NCBI GenBank assembly: GCA_017640725.1
Contig: JAEPQB010000002.1
Location: forward strand, 1 to 64,000
Reading direction: 5' to 3'
DNA length: 64,000 bases
Source: Kordiimonadaceae bacterium
GTDB taxonomy: Bacteria > Pseudomonadota > Alphaproteobacteria > Sphingomonadales > Kordiimonadaceae
This document shows positions 36,709 to 46,052 of the stretch, piece after piece. Position 1 is the stretch's first letter; each line of letters begins with the position of its first letter. Below the pieces are notes generated by a model. The model had not been told where the DNA came from. It was given only the letters and a program-made list of their open reading frames with translations, and did not search any database. A program made the position numbers and the translations under genes.

Positions 36709-37155
36709 CTAGATGTCTATTTTTGTGGCAAACCGATCCAGGTCAGACAAGTAGGTGTCGGCAAATATGCCAATCGCCTTGTTGGTATGAAGTTCTTCAT
36801 ACTGAACATGGCTCCGCAGATCCAACAGACTGATGACTTGAGAGCGAAGAGAGTATTCAAAGTCTGTCAGTTCTACTGCAGCCATATCCCAACCATGGAA
36901 GCATGGTCGCTCAGCGGGTTGGTCCGCCAACGTTATGATTCCGGTGTGGCGAGGGTCTCTTTCGATGCGCTGAAAACAGGTCCTTAATGCAGGCTCCGGA
37001 CCTTCGAGCACTTGGAAAAACTGCTGTGAATGATACATCAGCATGCCATGGATATCGTGCAATGCGTTGAATTTTCTGGCAGAATCCAGAATGTCGATGA
37101 GTCCCTGAGAACTCATCGCAGGCGTTGCTGCACTGATGTATACCAACTGGTGCAT
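36709..37155 (-). CDS. BLUF-domain blue-light photoreceptor (2)
   Basis: A 148-residue BLUF protein, paralogue of the gene 109 bases downstream. Tyr6, Asn30, Gln48, Trp89 and Met91 are all present at the same positions. The shared C-terminal tail '(F)ADTYLSDLD' versus '(F)VDTYLADLE' shows the whole proteins, not only the domain, are duplicates. It lies upstream of its paralogue on the same strand, so they may be cotranscribed. Partner unknown. Confidence 0.93.
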   Translation of the reverse strand: MHQLVYISAATPAMSSQGLIDILDSARKFNALHDIHGMLMYHSQQFFQVLEGPEPALRTCFQRIERDPRHTGIITLADQPAERPCFHGWDMAAVELTDFEYSLRSQVISLLDLRSHVQYEELHTNKAIGIFADTYLSDLDRFATKIDI

Positions 37156-37213
37156 ATTGCCACCGAAGGCTGTATTACACTCGCTTCCCTATTACGACAC
37201 CCTAACCCTGCAT

Positions 37214-37242
37214 TTGACATAAAAACAAGTAAAATCAATAAC
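37214..37242 (+). promoter_or_regulatory. ssrA: Putative ssrA promoter
   Basis: Perfect TTGACA (37214-37219), 17-base spacer, then AATAAC (37237-37242), weaker -10. It lies about 100 bases ahead of the tmRNA acceptor piece. It is the best promoter candidate between the BLUF gene and the tmRNA. Confidence 0.4.
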
Positions 37243-37344
37243 TAACGCGTAACGTGTACAATTACACTTAGTCATTTATGGCGTAAAAGGCCAAACAGAA
37301 ATCTGACAAACATCTTCTCATTTCGGTACGGAAGACTTATATAC

Positions 37345-37685
37345 GCACTGCTGGCTTGCCAGCTATGGCGATAAAGGACGCAGTGAGTACGTATTGCGGA
37401 CCCGGGGGCAGTGCCCGGCGCCTCCACCAGGAACCACCGGACATAAGCCGATGGTTGCTGATGGGGGCGAACCAGGATCGACGTGTATCGAAAGTTGTCT
37501 GTCTTTCGCTCGGGATGGCACCGCCGTGATGGGCCACCTTAAAATAAATGCTAACGACAATGACGTCGAGTTCGCTGTTGCTGCGTAAGCGGTCATAGCA
37601 AACTACATTTATCTGAATTCCTGAGAGTTGACACTTTCAGGTGGGGGTTGGGCCACCTAGCAACAGAACGGCCCATTACCTCTTC
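37345..37685 (+). ncRNA. ssrA: Two-piece (circularly permuted) tmRNA
   Basis: Acceptor piece comes first: T-arm and acceptor 3' strand end in GCGCCTCCACCA, with CCA at 37427-37429. A short spacer is then cut out. The coding piece starts GGGGGCGAACCAGGATCGACG at 37463 (quoted 20 bases: GGGGGCGAACCAGGATCGAC), whose first bases pair with GCCTCC. The tag frame is 37550-37588, reading ANDNDVEFAVAA then TAA; with the charging Ala it becomes AANDND...AVAA. A pseudoknot-like stretch (about 37625-37680) follows. It rescues stalled ribosomes and tags peptides for ClpXP. Outer ends are approximate; processing is by RNase P and other nucleases. ORFs drawn across it on either strand are shadows. Confidence 0.93.
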
Positions 37686-37691
37686 TTTGAC

Positions 37692-39137
37692 CTATTGCCT
37701 CTCACACAAGAGCCATGATGGCGGACACACATCATCAGGTGCTGAAGCCACCGCTTGCTCCAAATGTTTGTACGTCAGCGGTCGACTGCTATGGGCGGCG
37801 ACAAAAGTGTCCGGCTTAAGGCCGATCAATTGCAGTGCCGCCAGCAAGGCAGCGCTGGCGCGAATGCCACCTTCTTGCTGCCGGGAAAAAAACATATCAG
37901 CCGTGAACATAACGCGTTCGTCTCTGACATAGGTGCCCAGATTATGTCTCGAATGGCCACTGGGAATGTCGATAAGCCGCACGCGTCCAAAGCTGTGGTC
38001 TGCCCCCGGCACGAGCATGCGCTCCTCTTCATCCAATTGTCGCCCCAGTGCGCGCTCCACTGTTGCAAGGTGGTCCGGATGCAAGATGAATGTAGCGCCT
38101 AGCTGATCCAGTTCCCTCACGCCGCCAATATGATCCATATGATGGTGACTGATCACAAAATATCGCACTGGTTTTTGAGTTCCAGTTAGGCTCTGGACCG
38201 CAGCTATCCGTTCTGGAAAGCGGTCATATCCGCCAGCTGCTGTGAAATAGTCTCCCTCGTCAACAAACAAGGAAAAGCCCCAGTCCTGTCCGGCAATATA
38301 AACGCCTTGGGCAATTTCTTTGACGGTCATTTCCGAGAAGTCGAGGCCTTGTCCTTCCTGTTCATACGTTGCCGGGATGTCGAACAATCCTTGGTCATCT
38401 GGCTCTAAAGAGACAGTTCGGGAAACTGTTACTGTTCTGGGCTCGCTTCGGTTGTAGACGTATGTGTCGCCCGCATACAGCAGATCGCCGACGCGTTGAT
38501 GGTTATCGAACCGGTATGTGTGGACCTCCCCCTCCATCCAGTGTGGCCGCGTCGCCATGCTGATGCGACCAGTTTCGCCGTGTACAAACAGCGTAAGCGG
38601 GGGATGGCCGTTGGCCTGAAAAGAGATTTTTTGATGCACCTCGCCGTTCAGTTCCTCCTGCCCTGAGAGGGTCGCATCATCACTGGAATCATAGAGCATG
38701 CGCGCGAGAATTGTATCAAGCGTGTAGGAAAGCCGCCGATCTGCAGATGCAAACGACAAAGAGTTTTCCTTTGAGTATGTCTGCTTGCTGTGGTTCACAG
38801 AGTAGCCGGTTGTGCCGTCGAAAAACTGGTTTTGCGTGTACCTGCCATCACCGGACCAGCTGGCGGACCGCCAGCTTTTGCGGGAGTTTTCAAAATCCAC
38901 GAATACTGAAGCCTGATAGTGGCCAATGTCCACAAGCGTGGGTGACGTACTCTGACCAAAATTAAGCCGCTTGGTATGATCAGTGAATTCCAGTCGGGCG
39001 AGATTTGTGAGCGCCTTGCCGCCATACGCCTCTACGACCGTTTCTATCAGATTCTGTTCTTCGTTGCCCGCAAACGCAGGAAAACTGGCCACCGTTGCGG
39101 CCCAAAAGGCCGTGAGAACTATTTGGCAGGATTTCAT
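37692..39137 (-). CDS. Exported metallo-beta-lactamase-fold hydrolase
   Basis: A 481-residue protein with a signal peptide (cleavage near 'FPAFAG'). The N-terminal about 250 residues are a beta-rich domain resembling lipoprotein-carrier-like folds; this is a weak impression. The C-terminal part is an MBL fold with the zinc motif 'ISHHHMDHIGG' (HxHxDH) and later His ('IDIPSGHSRHN', 'TADMFFS', 'AAHSSR'). Hydrolysis of an ester or amide in the periplasm is likely; the substrate is unknown. It sits between ssrA and sspB on the opposite strand to both. Confidence 0.8.
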   Translation of the reverse strand: MKSCQIVLTAFWAATVASFPAFAGNEEQNLIETVVEAYGGKALTNLARLEFTDHTKRLNFGQSTSPTLVDIGHYQASVFVDFENSRKSWRSASWSGDGRYTQNQFFDGTTGYSVNHSKQTYSKENSLSFASADRRLSYTLDTILARMLYDSSDDATLSGQEELNGEVHQKISFQANGHPPLTLFVHGETGRISMATRPHWMEGEVHTYRFDNHQRVGDLLYAGDTYVYNRSEPRTVTVSRTVSLEPDDQGLFDIPATYEQEGQGLDFSEMTVKEIAQGVYIAGQDWGFSLFVDEGDYFTAAGGYDRFPERIAAVQSLTGTQKPVRYFVISHHHMDHIGGVRELDQLGATFILHPDHLATVERALGRQLDEEERMLVPGADHSFGRVRLIDIPSGHSRHNLGTYVRDERVMFTADMFFSRQQEGGIRASAALLAALQLIGLKPDTFVAAHSSRPLTYKHLEQAVASAPDDVCPPSWLLCERQ

Positions 39138-39385
39138 AAATGTCTCTATTTCAAATTATTTTCAGTCGAAAAATGGATTAATACAGGCTCTCTATTCATC
39201 AACGAATTCGCCGACAATCAGTATGCGACCGATGGATACTGTGAAGTGATGAAGCGCCGATGAGGGTTGAGCACAAGCAGGTTCGCATTTCAAAATCGGG
39301 TCGTTCTGCGACAGAAGGCATGTTTTGCCTTCACTGTCCTTGCAGCACCGTTTATAAGGGCCTCAGATACGAGTAAACACAGAGC

Positions 39386-39970
39386 ATGAGTATGACGGAA
39401 AGCCACATTGATTACGATGCTAAAGTCCAGGACGCGCTCAGGAGCGTGGTGAAAACCGTGCTGACTGAAACAGCGCGGGATGGGCTGCAAGGCGACCATC
39501 ATTTTTACGTTGCGTTTAAAACGCAGGCGCCGGGGGTCAATATTCCCACGCATCTTGTCAGTCGCTTCCCCGATGAAATGACCATCGTGCTCCAGCATAA
39601 ATTCTGGGGACTTGAAGTTCACGACGAGCATTTTGAGATTGGCTTGTCGTTCAATCAAAAACCAGAGCATTTGATCATTCCTTTTGCGGCAATTGTCGGA
39701 TTTGTTGACCCAAGTGTGCAGTTTGCGCTCCAGTTTCATGATGAATCTGAACCAGGAACAGATTCGGAGGTCGCGCCCGAGGCCGAGCAAATCATCATGG
39801 AAAGTGATGACAGCATGTTTTTGCCGGAGGCCGATGAAGAAGCTCCCGCTAACGTGGCGCCCGCACCGGCAGAAGCTGAACTGGCAGAAGCTGAGCTGGC
39901 AGAAGCTGAACAGGAGCCCGAGGCGCCAAAAGACAATGTTGTCACGCTTGATGCTTTCCGCAAAAAGTAA
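39386..39970 (+). CDS. sspB: ClpXP adaptor SspB (alphaproteobacterial type)
   Basis: A 194-residue protein. Residues 1-125 form the ssrA-tag-binding domain ('DHHFYVAFKTQAPGVNIPTHL', 'LSFNQKPEHLIIPFAAIVGF'). An acidic, Ala/Glu/Pro-rich linker with AELAEAELAEAE repeats follows. The C-terminal 'NVVTLDAFRKK' is the conserved ClpX-docking tail. It tethers ssrA-tagged substrates to ClpXP. Its RNA partner ssrA is 1.7 kb upstream on the same strand. Confidence 0.94.
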   Translation: MSMTESHIDYDAKVQDALRSVVKTVLTETARDGLQGDHHFYVAFKTQAPGVNIPTHLVSRFPDEMTIVLQHKFWGLEVHDEHFEIGLSFNQKPEHLIIPFAAIVGFVDPSVQFALQFHDESEPGTDSEVAPEAEQIIMESDDSMFLPEADEEAPANVAPAPAEAELAEAELAEAEQEPEAPKDNVVTLDAFRKK

Positions 39971-40061
39971 CTTTCCTGCGCCCCGGCACATCTAACGTTG
40001 GGGCATGAACAACAGGGCTGCGACGAGCAGCATCAACTCCAAATACGCAAGGGCCAATGCG

Positions 40062-41672
40062 ATGTCAGACTGGACATATTCTAAGCTGTTTCAAGTGGGG
40101 GACGATGAAACCCCCTATCGCAAACTTACGGGTAATCATGTCTCCACCATTGAAGTGAACGGCAAGTCAATCCTGAAGGTTGAAGATGAAGCCCTCGAGC
40201 TGTTGACCCGCGAGGCCATGTCAGACATCGCGCACCTGCTGCGCCCTGGGCACCTCCAGCAACTGGCGAACATTCTTGAAGACCCGGAAGCGAGCGACAA
40301 CGACCGTTTTGTCGCGACCGAATTGCTCAAGAACGCCAATATTGCCGCCGGCCGCGTGCTGCCAGGCTGTCAGGACACAGGCACCGCCATCGTGGTTGGC
40401 AAAAAAGGCCAGTATGTTTGGACGGACGGCGACGATGCCGCACCGCTTACCAAAGGCGTGATGCGCACCTATACGGAAACCAATCTGCGCTATAGCCAGA
40501 TGGCTCCTTTGTCCATGTACAAAGAAGTCAACACCAAGAATAATACGCCCGCACAGATCGATATCTATGCCGATAAGGGCAACGAATATCACTTCCTGTT
40601 CCTGGCCAAAGGTGGCGGGAGTGCCAACAAAACCTTCCTGTTCCAGCAAACACCGGCAACGCTGCGCGAAGACCGCATGCTGGCGTTTCTCGATGAAAAA
40701 ATCCGCACGCTTGGCACGTCAGCCTGCCCGCCATACCACTTGGCAATTGTGATTGGCGGCTTGTCGGCGGAACAAAGCCTCGCGACGGTTAAAAAGGCGT
40801 CTGCCCGCGACTATGACAGCCTGCCTACCACCGGTGACGAGACCGGCCGGGCGTTCCGCGACGTGGAAATGGAAGAAAAAGTGCTGGAAATGACGCGCAA
40901 CATGGGCATTGGCGCCCAGTTTGGCGGCAAGTACTTCTGCCATGATGTGCGGGTGATCCGCCTGCCCCGTCACGGCGCCAGCCTGCCGGTCGGCATCGGC
41001 GTTTCTTGTTCCGCAGATCGTCAGGTGAAAGCCAAAATCACCGGCGAAGGCGTATTCCTTGAAGCGCTGGAGACTGATCCCGCTAAATATATGCCCGAAA
41101 TCACAGACGGCGACCTGTCGAGCGAAGTGGTGAAGGTCGACCTCAACAAACCGATGGCGGAAATCCTGAGCACGCTCAGCCAATATCCGATCAAAACCCG
41201 GTTGGCGCTTTCCGGCACCATTGTGGTCGCACGCGACCTTGCTCATGCCCGCATCCAGAAAATGATCGAAGACGGCGCAGAAATGCCCGACTATTTCAAA
41301 GATCACATCATTTATTACGCTGGCCCTGCGAAAACACCGGACGGATACGCCTCGGGCAGCTTTGGCCCTACCACAGCTGGCCGCATGGACAGCTATGTTG
41401 GCCCGTTCCAGAAACTGGGCGGCAGCATGGTAAGCCTTGCCAAAGGCAACCGCTCTCGCGCCGTTACCAAGGCCTGCGAAGAAAATGGCGGTTTTTATCT
41501 GGGGTCCATCGGCGGCCCGGCGGCTATCCTCGCCAAAAACAATATCAAGAATGTGGAAGTCCTTGATTTTGAAGAGCTTGGCATGGAAGCCGTTTGGAAA
41601 ATCGATGTGGAAGACTTCCCAGCCTTCATCGTTGTGGACGATAAAGGCAACGACTTCTTCAAAAACGTATAG
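40062..41672 (+). CDS. fumA: Class I [4Fe-4S] fumarate hydratase
   Basis: A 536-residue class I fumarase from the ATG at 40062 (an in-frame start 57 bases earlier has no support). Cluster-ligand cysteines lie in '[11 protein letters not shown]', '[12 protein letters not shown]' and 'GVSCSADRQ'. The C-terminal beta domain has '[16 protein letters not shown]'. It hydrates fumarate to malate in the TCA cycle; oxygen-sensitive. It follows sspB by 91 bases. Confidence 0.96.
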   Translation: MSDWTYSKLFQVGDDETPYRKLTGNHVSTIEVNGKSILKVEDEALELLTREAMSDIAHLLRPGHLQQLANILEDPEASDNDRFVATELLKNANIAAGRVLPGCQDTGTAIVVGKKGQYVWTDGDDAAPLTKGVMRTYTETNLRYSQMAPLSMYKEVNTKNNTPAQIDIYADKGNEYHFLFLAKGGGSANKTFLFQQTPATLREDRMLAFLDEKIRTLGTSACPPYHLAIVIGGLSAEQSLATVKKASARDYDSLPTTGDETGRAFRDVEMEEKVLEMTRNMGIGAQFGGKYFCHDVRVIRLPRHGASLPVGIGVSCSADRQVKAKITGEGVFLEALETDPAKYMPEITDGDLSSEVVKVDLNKPMAEILSTLSQYPIKTRLALSGTIVVARDLAHARIQKMIEDGAEMPDYFKDHIIYYAGPAKTPDGYASGSFGPTTAGRMDSYVGPFQKLGGSMVSLAKGNRSRAVTKACEENGGFYLGSIGGPAAILAKNNIKNVEVLDFEELGMEAVWKIDVEDFPAFIVVDDKGNDFFKNV

Positions 41673-41677
41673 AAATT

Positions 41678-41712
41678 AGCCGGAAGCGCAGGTTTTGCTT
41701 GCGCTTTCGGCC
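41678..41712 (+). terminator. Hairpin after fumA
   Basis: A long stem, GCCGGAAGCGCA-ggttttgc-TTGCGCTTTCGGC, begins five bases after the stop. It is stable, but no T-run follows, so it may be a 3'-end stabiliser or Rho-dependent end rather than an intrinsic terminator. Confidence 0.5.
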
Positions 41713-41790
41713 ACTTCCTCCTAGAAGGCGCCCCTTGTGATTTTTGCGGTGGGGCCAGACTTACCGCCGCCATATAGGACGCTCAGCGCC

Positions 41791-43344
41791 ATGACAAAAC
41801 CCTTTTCCCTGCCCGGGCTTTCGCTCGCGCAGACCAGAACCGAATTGCTTTCGGGCCTCACTGTTGCTCTCGCACTGGTTCCTGAGGCCGTAGCCTTTGC
41901 TTTTGTGGCGCAGGTAAACCCTCTCGTTGGTCTCTATGCCGCCTTCATCGTTGGACTTATTACAGCAGTGATTGGTGGTCGCCCGGGCATGATTTCAGGT
42001 GCAACTGGTGCATTGGCTGTTGTGATGGTCAGTTTGGTAGTCACCCACGGCGTCGAGTATCTGTTCGCAACCGTGGTGCTGATGGGTATTTTGCAAGTCC
42101 TGGCAGGTGCCTTGCGGCTCGGAAAATTCATCAGGATGGTGCCACATCCGGTCATGCTCGGGTTCGTAAATGGTCTGGCCATCGTAATTTTCCTGGCGCA
42201 ACTGGGCCAATTCAAAGTGCCAGGCACAAATGATTGGATGGCAGGTGAGCAACTAACTCTCATGTTGGGCCTCAGTTTCCTAACGATGGGGATCATCTGG
42301 CTAGGCTCCAAATATATCAAAGGCTTCCCTGCCCCATTATTAGGCATACTGGCAGTTTCAGCTCTGGTAATTGGTTTAGGGATCGACATTCCGCGTGTTG
42401 GCGACCTCGCTACCATCAAAGGTGGCCTTCCTGAATTCCATATTCCTATTGTACCGCTGAACGCTGAAACCCTATCCATCATCTTCCCCTACGCTGTAAT
42501 TCTGGCTGCAATTGGTCTTATTGAGTCGTTGCTGACCCTCAACCTGGTTGCGGAACTGACCGACTCAAAAGGTGGCGCATCGCAGGAGTGTTTTGCCCAA
42601 GGAACCGCCAACATTGTCACAGGCTTCTTCGGCGGCATGGGTGGCTGCGCCATGATTGGCCAAAGCATGATCAATGTGAATTCTGGTGGCCGAACGCGGC
42701 TTGCGGGCATCGCGGCAGCGCTCTTCCTGCTCGCCTTCATCGTTGTCGGCAGCAGCCTGATTGAACAAATCCCACTTGCCGCCCTCGTCGGTGTGATGTT
42801 CATGGTTGTGATCGGCACCTTCGCCTGGTCCAGCTTCCGCATCATCAACAAAATCCCGAGAACAGACGCTTTTGTGCTCGTTCTGGTGTCTGGCGTCACC
42901 GTCATCAGCGATCTCGCTGTTGCGGTTGTGGTCGGCGTTATTGTTTCGGCCCTTGTATTCGCTTGGCAGGCGGCAAAACGCGTCGGTGCCCACACCAGTG
43001 TTTCTGAGGACAACGTCAAAACATACGAATTGCACGGCCCCCTCTTCTTCGGCTCCATCGCCAGCTTTAATGAGCTATTTGATCCCAAGTCTGACCCTGA
43101 TGAGGTGATAGTCGATTTCCTCGACAGCCGGGTGTGGGATCACTCCGGCCTGCAAGCGATTGATGCCCTGTATGACCGTTATAAGGCTGCCGGCAAGAAG
43201 CTGCGCCTGATGCACCTGAGTGCGGATTGTCAACGGCTGCTGACCAAAGCTGGTAACCGGGTTGAGGTCTCCACTCTTGAAGATCCCGAATACGGTATTG
43301 CTATCGACTATGAAGGCCGTCTGGAGCAAAACACAGCGACCTGA
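41791..43344 (+). CDS. SulP-family anion transporter
   Basis: From the ATG at 41791 the protein has 517 residues. It has about 11-12 helices of the SLC26/SulP fold ('[19 protein letters not shown]', '[15 protein letters not shown]') and a C-terminal STAS domain (about 415-510, '[20 protein letters not shown]'). It may carry sulfate, bicarbonate or dicarboxylates; substrate not readable. An upstream GTG (41737) would add 18 residues without helix content. Confidence 0.93.
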   Translation: MTKPFSLPGLSLAQTRTELLSGLTVALALVPEAVAFAFVAQVNPLVGLYAAFIVGLITAVIGGRPGMISGATGALAVVMVSLVVTHGVEYLFATVVLMGILQVLAGALRLGKFIRMVPHPVMLGFVNGLAIVIFLAQLGQFKVPGTNDWMAGEQLTLMLGLSFLTMGIIWLGSKYIKGFPAPLLGILAVSALVIGLGIDIPRVGDLATIKGGLPEFHIPIVPLNAETLSIIFPYAVILAAIGLIESLLTLNLVAELTDSKGGASQECFAQGTANIVTGFFGGMGGCAMIGQSMINVNSGGRTRLAGIAAALFLLAFIVVGSSLIEQIPLAALVGVMFMVVIGTFAWSSFRIINKIPRTDAFVLVLVSGVTVISDLAVAVVVGVIVSALVFAWQAAKRVGAHTSVSEDNVKTYELHGPLFFGSIASFNELFDPKSDPDEVIVDFLDSRVWDHSGLQAIDALYDRYKAAGKKLRLMHLSADCQRLLTKAGNRVEVSTLEDPEYGIAIDYEGRLEQNTAT

Positions 43345-43438
43345 TAAGCCATCCCTCAGCGTTTATTCTATGCGAGCCTGATTTTGATATGCTATTCATG
43401 GGCAGGGACAGTCACGGCACAGCGTCAGGGGATACAGC

Positions 43439-43903
43439 ATGGATTATGTGATCAGGCCAGCCGATCAGGCGGACGCAAGCGAGTGTTACCAGCTGGTGCG
43501 CGGGCTCGCGAGCCATGAAGAGCTTGATGACTATTTGCAGATAGACGAAGACACGTTCACAAGCGCCGCGTTTGGCGACAAACCCCAGTTCGAAATTATG
43601 GTTGCCGAGCTTGATGGCAAAATTGCTGGCATCGTTACGTATTTTCACCGGTTCCACATTTGGTTTGGCGAAAAACTGATCGAGATTGATGACCTGTTTG
43701 TGCATCCAAGTGCGCGAGGGCGAGGCATCGGCCGAAAATTGTTGCTTGCCATTGGCCACTTGGGGCGCAGTGAAGGCGTGCATGTCAAATGGACGATCAC
43801 GTCCTCCAACGTGCGCACCATTCACATGTACCGGCGTATGGGCGTGGACTATAGCCCGCGCGGTGTTTGTATATGGTCCCCGGAAGATATTCCCGACGAA
43901 TAG
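43439..43903 (+). CDS. GNAT N-acetyltransferase
   Basis: A 154-residue single GNAT domain: the acetyl-CoA loop 'FVHPSARGRGIGRKLLLAI' (R-G-R-G-I-G) and the closing 'NVRTIHMYRRMGVDYSPR' are typical. AGGGG ribosome site seven bases ahead of the ATG. The acetyl acceptor is unknown. Confidence 0.92.
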   Translation: MDYVIRPADQADASECYQLVRGLASHEELDDYLQIDEDTFTSAAFGDKPQFEIMVAELDGKIAGIVTYFHRFHIWFGEKLIEIDDLFVHPSARGRGIGRKLLLAIGHLGRSEGVHVKWTITSSNVRTIHMYRRMGVDYSPRGVCIWSPEDIPDE

Positions 43904-43908
43904 ACCTG

Positions 43909-44571
43909 TTAGTCAGAAATCCGGTCAAGCCGGTACGGCGCCATCCCTTCGGTACCGTCAAGTGACGCGCCAGTTTCGTCGCGGCCATTAAACTCGACAA
44001 ACAACGATTGCTTGGTGAGTTTGTAGCCCCATTGCCAGTCCAGAATTTTTTTACGCAGCGTTGACATCACTTTGCACTCACCAGCGCTTTTGCCCTCAAA
44101 TCCACCCTCAACTTCAATCCACACCAGCGGGCACGATGCACCACCTTTTGCGGCTTCAAGGTGCTCCGTTTTGATACCAGCCAACTTCCATGCCTCACGG
44201 GCGAACGGAAGCTTGCGCTCCTGTTCTTTAAAACGGCGGGGCGTCATGATGATTTGCTCACCGTCAACTTCAAAATTCCAGACAAGAAATTCGTTGAAGT
44301 CAAACATCCAGCGGCCTGCATTATATTCTGTGGTGCCTACCAACACGTGGCTGCCAATTTCCGGGGCCTCCACCCGCTGGAAAGTTCGGTTAACCCAATA
44401 GTGGCGCTTGTCATCGGGCACACCAGCCGCCAGGTCCTCTTCCATTTGTTGGCGACTTTCAAACTCGCCGGTCAACATGGTTATGAAATGGTCCAGTATC
44501 TGATGGTCGGCGGCTTGCGCCGGTGCGAACCACCCGAGCAAGCAAATAATACTGATGGCAAAACGGCGCAT
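43909..44571 (-). CDS. Exported CpcT/CpeT-like protein
   Basis: A 220-residue protein with signal peptide ('FAPAQAAD'). The mature part resembles CpcT/CpeT lyase folds: 'LTGEFESRQQMEEDL' at the start, then 'CPLVWIEVEGGFEGKSAGEC'. CpcT attaches bilins to phycobiliproteins in cyanobacteria. No phycobiliprotein exists in an organism of this type, so another lipocalin-like binding role is likely. Sits 16 bases downstream of the AlkD-like gene, same strand. Confidence 0.5.
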   Translation of the reverse strand: MRRFAISIICLLGWFAPAQAADHQILDHFITMLTGEFESRQQMEEDLAAGVPDDKRHYWVNRTFQRVEAPEIGSHVLVGTTEYNAGRWMFDFNEFLVWNFEVDGEQIIMTPRRFKEQERKLPFAREAWKLAGIKTEHLEAAKGGASCPLVWIEVEGGFEGKSAGECKVMSTLRKKILDWQWGYKLTKQSLFVEFNGRDETGASLDGTEGMAPYRLDRISD

Positions 44572-44587
44572 GTGAATTCCTCAATGA

Positions 44588-45712
44588 TTAAGGCATGATC
44601 AAAGTGAACTCAGCCTGCGCCACACTCCTTCCATTGACCATGATCTCGATCATATGTTCGCCAGGGTAATAAACACGTGTTGTGATAGGTTTGATGGCGT
44701 GTTTCCTGGATGCCTCCAGCCCTCCGCCAGCATGGCTTTTAAGGTCCTTCCACTTAAATACCTTTGGCGCCCGCTTGCCGTTCGCTTTCACAAAGTGAAT
44801 GGCGTAATCGATCATCAGCCCCGTGCCTTGTGGCAGGCCATTCATTGAGAGGTCAAACTCCAACGCTTCGCCATAATTTACTGTTGGTGTCTGTACGCTC
44901 AGCGCTACACCAGTGGGTTCAATGGGCTGATACCCAAATGACGCCAGCGTTTTCTGGTGCCCCTTCTTGATCAGAGTTCTGCAAGCATGCTTCACCAGCC
45001 GTTGCCGGTCTTTTGAAGCACCTTCAAGCCACTCTGCGGCGATATCTGCAACCAAATCAGGGTGATCTTTGGCGATATCGTTTAGATTGTTAGCCACAGA
45101 GCGACGTACATACTCCTCCGGGTCGTCCCTCAAAGCATTCAAAATCGGCAATATCAGGCTTGGATCTTCGACGAATTTCTGGAGCCGCATGCCCCACGGC
45201 AACCTCGGCCGGCTGCCTTCGCTGGCCAACCGTCTGACGTGTCTGTTTGGATCTCGTGTCCACTCCATGAATATTGGCAGCGAGAGTTCCGTGTGCTGGT
45301 CCAGGAATGGCCGCACATCGAACTCCGCAGTCGATCTTTTAGTCATCTCATAGAGTGTAGACAATGCCAGTTCAGGGTGGTTAAGGCCTCGCATGGCAAC
45401 AAGTTCGGTCAGTGGCCAAACAGCCCATCCACAGGCGCCTTCGGCATTGAATTCCACCTCTTCGCGCGCGGTGTCCTCGCTGGGGTGCAGGCTCGCCACC
45501 AATATGGGGCACAGGTCTTCAAAACTAATGGGCAGCGTTTCATCAAGCGCTTTCGCCACCTGAACAACACGTTGCTTAAGTTCCAAATCCCCCAATCCCC
45601 GGCCCGCCAGCTTGACATATTTTGCCCGTTCAAAACCGGGATAGACCCGCGAAAGAATGTCCCCCAGCGTTTCGATCACTTTTAGATTGATGAACTCTTT
45701 AAATGGTTCCAC
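44588..45712 (-). CDS. AlkD-like HEAT-repeat DNA alkylation repair protein
   Basis: A 374-residue protein of COG4335. HEAT-like repeats span residues about 60-240 ('DPNRHVRRLASEGSRPRLPW', 'DDPEEYVRRSVANNLNDIAK'). A C-terminal beta domain of about 110 residues follows. The HEAT arch of AlkC/AlkD removes alkylated bases; glycosylase activity here is inferred. The gene is probably cotranscribed with the CpcT-like gene. Confidence 0.85.
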   Translation of the reverse strand: MEPFKEFINLKVIETLGDILSRVYPGFERAKYVKLAGRGLGDLELKQRVVQVAKALDETLPISFEDLCPILVASLHPSEDTAREEVEFNAEGACGWAVWPLTELVAMRGLNHPELALSTLYEMTKRSTAEFDVRPFLDQHTELSLPIFMEWTRDPNRHVRRLASEGSRPRLPWGMRLQKFVEDPSLILPILNALRDDPEEYVRRSVANNLNDIAKDHPDLVADIAAEWLEGASKDRQRLVKHACRTLIKKGHQKTLASFGYQPIEPTGVALSVQTPTVNYGEALEFDLSMNGLPQGTGLMIDYAIHFVKANGKRAPKVFKWKDLKSHAGGGLEASRKHAIKPITTRVYYPGEHMIEIMVNGRSVAQAEFTLIMP

Positions 45713-45821
45713 ACTGCACCTTTGTTCTATTTATGTTCCCGTGGATGCTGATGGAATTCCCCACGCAATGCAAGCGGAAAACTGCTTGACGCGGCCTTCT
45801 ATTTGGTGCGACGCAGAAGCT

Positions 45822-46052
45822 ATGATTGACCTTGAAGACGCGCGGCTGAAAAAGCATTCGGTGACCATCGCTGGTCACCGGACGTCAATATCGCTAGAGG
45901 CTTGCTTTTGGCGCCACCTCCGACGCATTGCTGAAGAGCGCGAGCTGTCGATAAACGAACTGGTTAGGCAATTGGACGAAGCACGGGCGGGTTCGCTTTC
46001 GGGCGCAATCAGGGCCTTTGTTCTTCAGTCGTTGGAGAAGTCTGGCCGTTAG
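45822..46052 (+). CDS. Ribbon-helix-helix domain protein
   Basis: A 76-residue protein from the ATG at 45822 (earlier in-frame starts add 55 unlikely residues). One RHH-type domain: 'KHSVTIAGHRTSISLEACFW' then 'ISINELVRQLD'-like 'LSINELVRQLDEARAGSLSG'. Typical of the alphaproteobacterial RHH_4 proteins. DNA-binding is inferred. Its 3' end overlaps the convergent asmA-like gene by 44 bases. Confidence 0.85.
   Translation: MIDLEDARLKKHSVTIAGHRTSISLEACFWRHLRRIAEERELSINELVRQLDEARAGSLSGAIRAFVLQSLEKSGR

Noticed and set aside
37394-37588. 64-residue plus-strand ORF ending with ANDNDVEFAVAA
   Set aside because: It is the tmRNA gene; only the last 12 codons are translated, as the tag.
39311-39330. 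Hairpin AGAAGGCA-tgtt-TTGCCTTC before sspB as a terminator
   Set aside because: Short stem without a T-run on either strand; could be chance.
40719-41306. Long antisense ORF in fumA
   Set aside because: Shadow of a well-conserved fumarase frame; composition is that of a reversed coding strand.
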